Shown here piece by piece: positions 4,318 through 8,301 of a stretch of DNA of 8,301 nucleotides. The stretch lies in NCBI GenBank assembly GCA_035640715.1, contig DASQVO010000024.1, positions 1 to 8,301 of the forward strand, read 5' to 3'. Numbering within the stretch: position 1 is the stretch's first letter; the number at the start of each line of letters is the position of its first letter. The DNA is from DASQVO01 sp035640715. Its GTDB lineage: Bacteria; Actinomycetota; Actinomycetes; Streptosporangiales; Streptosporangiaceae. A model generated the notes under the pieces. The model saw only the letters and a list, made by a program, of their open reading frames with translations, made no database searches and had not been told where the DNA came from. The position numbers and the translations under genes are program-made.

Positions 4318-5696
4318 TGACCAGGCGGATCCTGCTGGCCTTCGTCGGGCTCACCGTGGCGATCCTGGTCGCCGCGGTGATCCCGCTCGGGATGGAGGCG
4401 ACCGCACACGAGTACCACGACTACGTCGAGGACAGCATCAACCGCGCCCGGACGGCCGCCGGGGAGGCTGAGGAGCGGCTCGGTGACCACCACAACGGCC
4501 CGATACTCAGCGATCTCGTCGCCACGTCGCGCCGCGCCGGCGACCGCTTGGTCATCTTCGACACCGGCGGGAAAGTCCTGGCGGGCGGCCGGCCGACTGC
4601 AGCCATCCCCGCGTCCCTGATCGCGCAGGCGAAGGCCGGCGCCACGCCGTCACGGCGTATCGATGACCAGCTAATCGTGGTGGTCCCGGTCCAGGAGGCG
4701 GGACCGGTCCTCGGCGAGGTCGCGCTGGTAATCCCAACGCAGACACTCGAACAGCGGATGATGATGTTCTGGCTCACCCTGGCGGCCGTCGCCACCGCCG
4801 CGCTCCTGGCCGCTGCGGCTGCCGGTCTCGGCCTGGCACGGTGGGTGGCCAGGCCGCTGGCCCTGCTGGATACCACGGCCCGCCAGCTCGGCGACGGCGA
4901 CCTCACGGTGCGGGCGCCGGCCGGCTCAGGTCCCGGGGAACTGCGCCGGCTCGCGGCCACGTTCAACACGATGGCCGGGCGGCTGGAGACTCTCGTGCAC
5001 GGGCACCGCGCCGTGATCGCGGACGTTTCGCACCAGCTGCGCACACCGCTCGCCGCGCTGCGGCTCAGGCTGGACCTGCTTGCCGCGGATGCCGACGAGC
5101 GGACCGCTGCCGAGCTCAGCGGCGCGCTCGGCGAACTGGCCAGGCTGTCCCGGCTCGTCGACGGCCTGCTGGCGGTGGCCAGAGCCGAGAACGTTGTGCC
5201 GCATCCGGTACCCGTCGACGTGCGCGACGTGATCATGGAGCGTGTCGACGCGTGGGTTCCCGTCGCCGCCGAGCGTGGCGTCCGCATCGACACGGTGGTG
5301 CCGCGCCGGGTCACCGCGCTGCTCGGCGAGGGGTACCTGGAGCAGATCCTCGACAACCTGCTCGCCAACGCGCTCGACGCCATCGGCGAGGGACACCGGG
5401 TCACCGTGTCGGCGATGCCGGTCATGGAGGGAGTCCGTGTCATGGTCGCCGACAACGGGCCCGGGATGAGCCAGGCCGAACGGGACCGCGCATTCCGCAG
5501 ATTCGCCAGCGGAAGTCCCGGCGGCACGGGACTCGGCCTCGCCATCGTGCACCGCCTGATCAGCTCGAGCGGGGGAACGGCGCGGCTGGCCGAGACGGCG
5601 GGCGGTGGCCTGACGGTCATCCTGGACCTGCCCGCGGCACCGCCCGTTAACGCCCTGCCCGCGGGACACCCTGGAACGGCCTCGTCAGCTGGCTGA
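4317..5696 (+). CDS. Membrane sensor histidine kinase with HAMP domain
   Basis: This 459-residue protein is the partner of the preceding response regulator. Helix 1 is at about 5-25 and helix 2 at about 150-173. They enclose an extracytoplasmic sensor domain of about 120 residues, in which GDRLVIFDTGGKVLAG resembles the beta-strand core of Cache/PAS-like sensors (fold assignment inferred). A HAMP linker spans about 171-226 (ARPLALLDTTARQLGDGDL). The phospho-acceptor H239 lies in ADVSHQLRTPLAALR. The catalytic domain has an N-box (QILDNLLANALDA, N351), G1 box VADNGPGM (377-384) and G2 box GGTGLGLAIV (402-411), so it looks complete and active. The protein ends with a short Pro/Ala tail. The start ATG 4317 overlaps the stop of an 18-codon frame that itself overlaps the regulator's stop. 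The signal is unknown; the external domain suggests an envelope or redox cue. Confidence 0.92.
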   Translation: MTRRILLAFVGLTVAILVAAVIPLGMEATAHEYHDYVEDSINRARTAAGEAEERLGDHHNGPILSDLVATSRRAGDRLVIFDTGGKVLAGGRPTAAIPASLIAQAKAGATPSRRIDDQLIVVVPVQEAGPVLGEVALVIPTQTLEQRMMMFWLTLAAVATAALLAAAAAGLGLARWVARPLALLDTTARQLGDGDLTVRAPAGSGPGELRRLAATFNTMAGRLETLVHGHRAVIADVSHQLRTPLAALRLRLDLLAADADERTAAELSGALGELARLSRLVDGLLAVARAENVVPHPVPVDVRDVIMERVDAWVPVAAERGVRIDTVVPRRVTALLGEGYLEQILDNLLANALDAIGEGHRVTVSAMPVMEGVRVMVADNGPGMSQAERDRAFRRFASGSPGGTGLGLAIVHRLISSSGGTARLAETAGGGLTVILDLPAAPPVNALPAGHPGTASSAG

Positions 5697-5744
5697 CAGG
5701 GAAGCAGTTGATAAGCCGTTACCTGACAGCTCCGGTCATCGACA

Positions 5745-5756
5745 GGCAAAATTGCC
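5745..5756 (+). other. Small inverted repeat after the kinase gene
   Basis: GGCAA (5745-5749) and TTGCC (5752-5756) flank AA, about 50 bp after the kinase stop. Upstream of it, CTGACAG occurs at 5693-5699 and again at 5723-5729, exactly 30 bp apart. The inverted repeat is too short for a convincing terminator and has no T-run. It may be an operator half or nothing. Confidence 0.2.
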
Positions 5757-5862
5757 AGACTTTCCCTGGGCGATATCACTGTCATCGGAGGCCCTGGCGA
5801 AGCCCCTGCTGGACACGGACCCCGGCGCTTCCAGCCACGCCGCTTCTATTTACAGAATGCCG

Positions 5863-5891
5863 TTAATCGATCACTCTATGTGCGATAGGCT
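5863..5891 (+). promoter_or_regulatory. Candidate promoter of the lipoprotein gene
   Basis: TTAATC (5863-5868) and TAGGCT (5886-5891, pattern TANNNT) are separated by 17 bp in the AT-richest part of the space between the kinase and lipoprotein genes. The start would be near 5898, giving a leader of about 40 nt. That leader would hold GATAAGAGATACT and a small hairpin ACTC-CGCA-GAGT (5911-5922) next to the ribosome binding site. The -35 is a poor match. Confidence 0.3.
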
Positions 5892-5937
5892 CACGCTCCG
5901 GATAAGAGATACTCCGCAGAGTGAGAAGGGTCTATCC

Positions 5938-6663
5938 ATGTCCTATGCTCGTTGGTCTCGTCTGCTGGTGCTCGTGGCCGTGCCCGCCCTCGCGGCCCTG
6001 GCCGTCGCAGGCTGCTCATCCGGCGGCCCGTCCCCGCAAGCCGCGCAGGCAGCGGCCAACAACGTAGCGAACACCAGCACCCAGGCTGCCTACACTGCCA
6101 GCCAGCTTCGCCACGCGCTCCTCGTCAAGATCAACGGCTACCCGCCCGCCACCCCCGTGGAGTCGGGGGCGTACGGCTCGCTAGCGGAAGTCAAGGCCAC
6201 CAGGAATTCCATGAAGGGCGTGACCGTCGTCCCGGCCAACTGCGCGCAGACCACGGTGACGGGCTTCAGCTCACCGGCTTTCACGAACGTCCCGGCGACG
6301 GCAGAGACCTTCCGTGTGGGCAGCAACGGCGTCTCCGAGGTGCTTCTGGCCCCCTCTCCATCAACGGCGGCGCTGGCGCTCGGCAAGCGGGTGTCGGCTG
6401 GCTGCTCCCGGTTCCGCGCCACGGTGCATCGCAGGACCTTCACCTACACGGTCAGGGAGAAGGCGGTGCGGGGCATCGGCGTGGCCGCGCGGGTCATGAA
6501 CATCAAGGCGACCGGTCCCGCGACCATCAACGTCTGGTCCGTGGTGTACCGGGCGAGCAACTTCGTCGGCGCGGTCACCATCGTCGGGCCGGCCGCATCG
6601 CAAAACGTCATCGTGACCCTTGCCGCCCAGGCGTACGCGCACGCGGTCAAGACGCTGCACTGA
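5938..6663 (+). CDS. Putative lipoprotein of unknown function
   Basis: This 241-residue protein starts at ATG 5938, with GAGAAGGG eight bases upstream. The frame is open back to about 5752, but only the 5938 start puts a signal peptide at the N-terminus. The signal has a basic N-region (MSYARWSR), a hydrophobic core (LLVLVAVPALAALA) and a lipobox VAGC with C26 as the lipidated residue. A Ser/Gly/Ala/Gln-rich linker (27-57) leads to a globular domain of about 180 residues with two cysteines, C102 (PANCAQT) and C156 (SAGCSRF), able to form one disulfide. The pattern of Thr/Val-rich strands and a late aromatic segment (TINVWSVVYRASNFVGAV) loosely recalls the PknH-like extracellular sensor domains of mycobacterial lipoproteins. 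I cannot confirm that match. It follows the kinase by 241 bp, so it may be a target or accessory sensor of that system. Confidence 0.82.
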   Translation: MSYARWSRLLVLVAVPALAALAVAGCSSGGPSPQAAQAAANNVANTSTQAAYTASQLRHALLVKINGYPPATPVESGAYGSLAEVKATRNSMKGVTVVPANCAQTTVTGFSSPAFTNVPATAETFRVGSNGVSEVLLAPSPSTAALALGKRVSAGCSRFRATVHRRTFTYTVREKAVRGIGVAARVMNIKATGPATINVWSVVYRASNFVGAVTIVGPAASQNVIVTLAAQAYAHAVKTLH

Positions 6664-6681
6664 CGAGGGCGGTACGCGAAG

Positions 6682-6694
6682 CCGCCGCAGGCGG
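6682..6694 (+). terminator. Weak stem-loop after the lipoprotein gene
   Basis: CCGCC (6682-6686) and GGCGG (6690-6694) flank GCA, with two further outer pairs (one G-U). It lies 18 nt after the lipoprotein stop and just before the tandem 9-mers. No T-run follows. A short terminator is plausible. Confidence 0.35.
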
Positions 6695-6699
6695 TTCCG

Positions 6700-6735
6700 C
6701 TAAGAGACCTAAGAGACCTAAGAGACCTAAGAGAC
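6700..6735 (+). repeat. Four perfect tandem copies of CTAAGAGAC
   Basis: The 9-mer CTAAGAGAC is repeated without error at 6700-6708, 6709-6717, 6718-6726 and 6727-6735, in the non-coding space between the lipoprotein and aminotransferase genes. It is AT-rich against a GC-rich background. One more copy occurs at 3439-3447, and the core TAAGAGA at 5903-5909. The tract could be a variable-number microsatellite or an array of protein binding sites. Units of 9 bp do not stay on one helical face, which argues mildly against a simple cooperative site. Confidence 0.9.
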
Positions 6736-6811
6736 AGCCCACCCGGCGGGGCGGTACGCAGGCGCCGCCCCCCGGGGTGCACTGGCTGCGCCGGAATGCG
6801 AGACTGAGCAC

Positions 6812-7888
6812 GTGAGCGAAGCGTTGCCGCGGTTCCGCCGCGTCCTTGAGGCATTGCCTGGCTACCGGCCCGGAACGACGGTGTCGGTGCCGGGCCGGCA
6901 GTCATTCAAGCTCTCATCCAACGAGTGCCCCTTCGGCCCGCTGCCGTCGGTCGCCAAGGTGATCGCCGAGGCAGCCCATGACGTCAACCGCTACCCGGAT
7001 CATGGGGCGGACCTGCTGACCGGCGCCATCGCCTGCCGGTTCGGCGTGCCGCCGGAGCATGTGGCCGTCGGCTGCGGCTCCGTCGGGGTGGCCCAGCAAC
7101 TGCTGGAGGCCGTCGGTGAGCCCTCCGCCGAGGTGCTGTACGCATGGCGGTCATTCGAGGCATATCCCATCCTCGCCGACCTGGCGGCCGCGTCATCGGT
7201 CCGCGTGCCGCTGCGTGGCGAGACTCACCACCTGCCGGCGATGGCGGATGCGATCACATCGCGCACCCGCCTCATCTTCATCTGCAACCCGAATAACCCC
7301 ACGGGCACGGTGGTGCACGCTGGCGAGCTGGCGGAGTTCCTTGACCGGGTGCCGCCGGACTGCCTGGTGGTCCTGGACGAGGCTTACCGTGAATACGTCC
7401 GCGACGAGGCCGTTCCCGACGGGGTGGATTTCTGCCGTGACCGGCCGAACGTCGCGGTGCTCCGCACGTTCTCGAAGGCGTACGGCCTGGCCGGCCTGCG
7501 GGCCGGGTTCATGATCGCCCACCCATGGGTCGCGGCGGCGGTGCGGAAGACGATGCTCCCGTTCAGCGTCAACAGCGTCGCCCAGGCAGCGGCGGTCGCG
7601 TCGCTGGCGGCCGAGGCGGAGCTCCTCGACCGTGTGGAGGCGACCGTGCAGGAGCGGACGCGGGTCCGCGATGAGCTGCTGGCCGGCGGCTGGACGGTAC
7701 CCCCCACCGAGGCCAACTTTGTCTGGCTGCGGCTGGGGGAGGAGACCGCGGCCTTCACCGCCGCCTGTGCCCGCGCCGGCGTGAGCGTCCGGCCTTTCGA
7801 CGGCGAGGGTGTGCGGGTCTCGGTGGGTGAGCCCGAGGCCAACGATGCGTTCCTCGCCGTGGCCCGGGCATACCGTCGCCGCAACTAG
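6812..7888 (+). CDS. pat: Aromatic/histidinol-phosphate-type aminotransferase (fold-type I, PLP)
   Basis: This 358-residue class I/II aminotransferase has the usual length of the HisC/Pat family. Start is GTG 6812; there is no clear ribosome binding site, and a leaderless start is possible. Motifs in order: LSSNECPFGPLPSV (34-47), NRYPDHG (59-65), VAVGCGSVGVAQQL (84-97), WRSFEAYP (112-119), CNPNNPTG (158-165, PLP contact N161), VLDEAY (187-192, D189 and Y192), the Schiff-base lysine K222 in TFSKAYGLAGLR, and the substrate carboxylate arginine R335 (GVRVSV). The GCGSV..QQL and WRSFE.YP signatures resemble mycobacterial Pat (Rv3772), which transaminates phenylalanine/tyrosine keto acids. A true HisC would normally sit in a histidine operon, and none is seen here. 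Substrate preference remains inferred from motifs. It converges on the winged-helix gene with only 7 nt between the stops. Confidence 0.88.
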   Translation: MSEALPRFRRVLEALPGYRPGTTVSVPGRQSFKLSSNECPFGPLPSVAKVIAEAAHDVNRYPDHGADLLTGAIACRFGVPPEHVAVGCGSVGVAQQLLEAVGEPSAEVLYAWRSFEAYPILADLAAASSVRVPLRGETHHLPAMADAITSRTRLIFICNPNNPTGTVVHAGELAEFLDRVPPDCLVVLDEAYREYVRDEAVPDGVDFCRDRPNVAVLRTFSKAYGLAGLRAGFMIAHPWVAAAVRKTMLPFSVNSVAQAAAVASLAAEAELLDRVEATVQERTRVRDELLAGGWTVPPTEANFVWLRLGEETAAFTAACARAGVSVRPFDGEGVRVSVGEPEANDAFLAVARAYRRRN

Positions 7889-7895
7889 AACCGGA

Positions 7896-8301
7896 TCAGC
7901 GCGTGCGGGACGGCGTCAGCTCGCTGAGTTTCTCGGTGATCAGCCGGTAGAACTGGCGGGGACGGCCGGGCTGGGCGCCCCGGCTGGGCGGCAGCGGCCA
8001 GGCGAGTCCCTCATCGACGAGGCCGCGGAGCAGCCGCCGGGCGGTCCGCGGCGTGACGCCGAGCAGCCGCCCTGCCGTCTCGGCGTCCACAACGAGGGCC
8101 GTGTCCGATCCTTCGAGCCGGTCGGCCAGGCGCGCCAGGGTCTCGATCCCCCGTGACGGGACTGGCCGCACGGACGGTGCTGCTGCCTGGCGTGGCGGCG
8201 GCACCAGCGGGTGGCTTTCACGCCCCAGCGCAGCCGCCGATGACGTGCCACCGGACCGCGAGCGGATCAGCGCGCTACGGGCGTGCGCCTCGGCCTCGGC
8301 A
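7896..8301 (-). CDS. Winged-helix DNA-binding protein, C-terminal part (gene continues beyond window)
   Basis: The frame stops at TGA 7896-7898 and stays open to the right edge, giving about 134 residues. A GTG at 8204 could start a 102-residue protein, but no ribosome binding site precedes it. The upstream frame (AEAEAHARSALIRSGG) reads like protein, so a longer gene is likelier. The C-terminal domain has a helix-turn-helix AETAGRLLGVTPRTARRLLRGLVDEGL followed by a wing, QPGRPRQFYRL, ending in SELTPSRTR. A Pro/Ala-rich linker precedes it (PPPRQAAAPSVRPVP). It is probably a transcription regulator or a protein with a regulatory DNA-binding tail. The family and target are not identifiable from this part. 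Confidence 0.65.
   Translation of the reverse strand, partial: AEAEAHARSALIRSRSGGTSSAAALGRESHPLVPPPRQAAAPSVRPVPSRGIETLARLADRLEGSDTALVVDAETAGRLLGVTPRTARRLLRGLVDEGLAWPLPPSRGAQPGRPRQFYRLITEKLSELTPSRTR

Noticed and set aside
4421..5785. Long open frame on the - strand opposite the histidine kinase
   Set aside because: It is rich in Ser, Arg and Thr with no domain pattern and lies opposite a complete, motif-rich kinase. Long antisense frames are expected in high-GC DNA.
5752..5937. Earlier start for the lipoprotein within its open frame
   Set aside because: It would place about 60 residues before the signal peptide. ATG 5938 has a clear ribosome binding site and puts the lipobox at residue 26.
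6700..6735. Tandem 9-mers as a CRISPR array
   Set aside because: The units are directly adjacent without spacers, far too short for CRISPR repeats, and no cas gene is nearby.
5952..6815. Open frame overlapping the lipoprotein, containing KRPKRPKRPKR from the 9-bp repeat
   Set aside because: The lipoprotein frame has a signal peptide, lipobox and ribosome binding site, while this frame is Arg/Gly/Ala-rich. The KRP repeat is only a reading of the non-coding tandem 9-mers.
6812..7888. Assignment of the aminotransferase strictly as HisC
   Set aside because: The GCGSV..QQL and WRSFE.YP motifs resemble mycobacterial Pat more, and no histidine biosynthesis gene is adjacent. Dual activity cannot be excluded.

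Overview
The window is high-GC DNA with frequent GTG starts, very tight gene packing and few TTA/AT-rich codons. The protein families (Pat-type aminotransferase, CxxHxxC ferredoxin, ferric-reductase-like membrane protein beside a NuoF-like protein) point to an actinomycete. I cannot place it to genus, and the sequence alone shows no insertion sequence, phage or integration signature.

Layout, left to right. (1) Positions 1-263 hold the C-terminal end of an unidentified + strand membrane protein. (2) Positions 264-419 are a convergent intergenic space with four strong inverted repeats. (3) Positions 420-3242 are a - strand, translationally coupled four-gene cluster. In transcription order it encodes a membrane-anchored Ser/Gly/Gln-rich protein, a ferric-reductase-like b-type cytochrome, a NuoF-like FMN/Fe-S protein and a small [3Fe-4S]-type ferredoxin. 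(4) Positions 3243-3535 are a divergent regulatory region with a perfect 16-bp palindrome, a second inverted repeat and a probable leaderless promoter. (5) Positions 3536-5696 encode an OmpR-family response regulator and a HAMP sensor histidine kinase. (6) Positions 5938-6663 encode a lipoprotein of unknown function. (7) Positions 6664-6811 hold a stem-loop and four perfect tandem copies of a 9-mer. (8) Positions 6812-7888 encode an aromatic/histidinol-phosphate-type aminotransferase, convergent with (9) the C-terminal part of a winged-helix protein that runs off the right edge.

The most interesting unit is the redox cluster with its divergent two-component system. The gene set suggests that NAD(P)H electrons enter at the NuoF-like FMN protein and are exchanged with a small ferredoxin and/or the bis-heme membrane cytochrome. 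The Ser-rich protein would be an exported or surface partner. The direction of electron flow, the final acceptor and the regulatory link to the two-component system are inferences. The families are recognisable, but I know of no established function for this combination.
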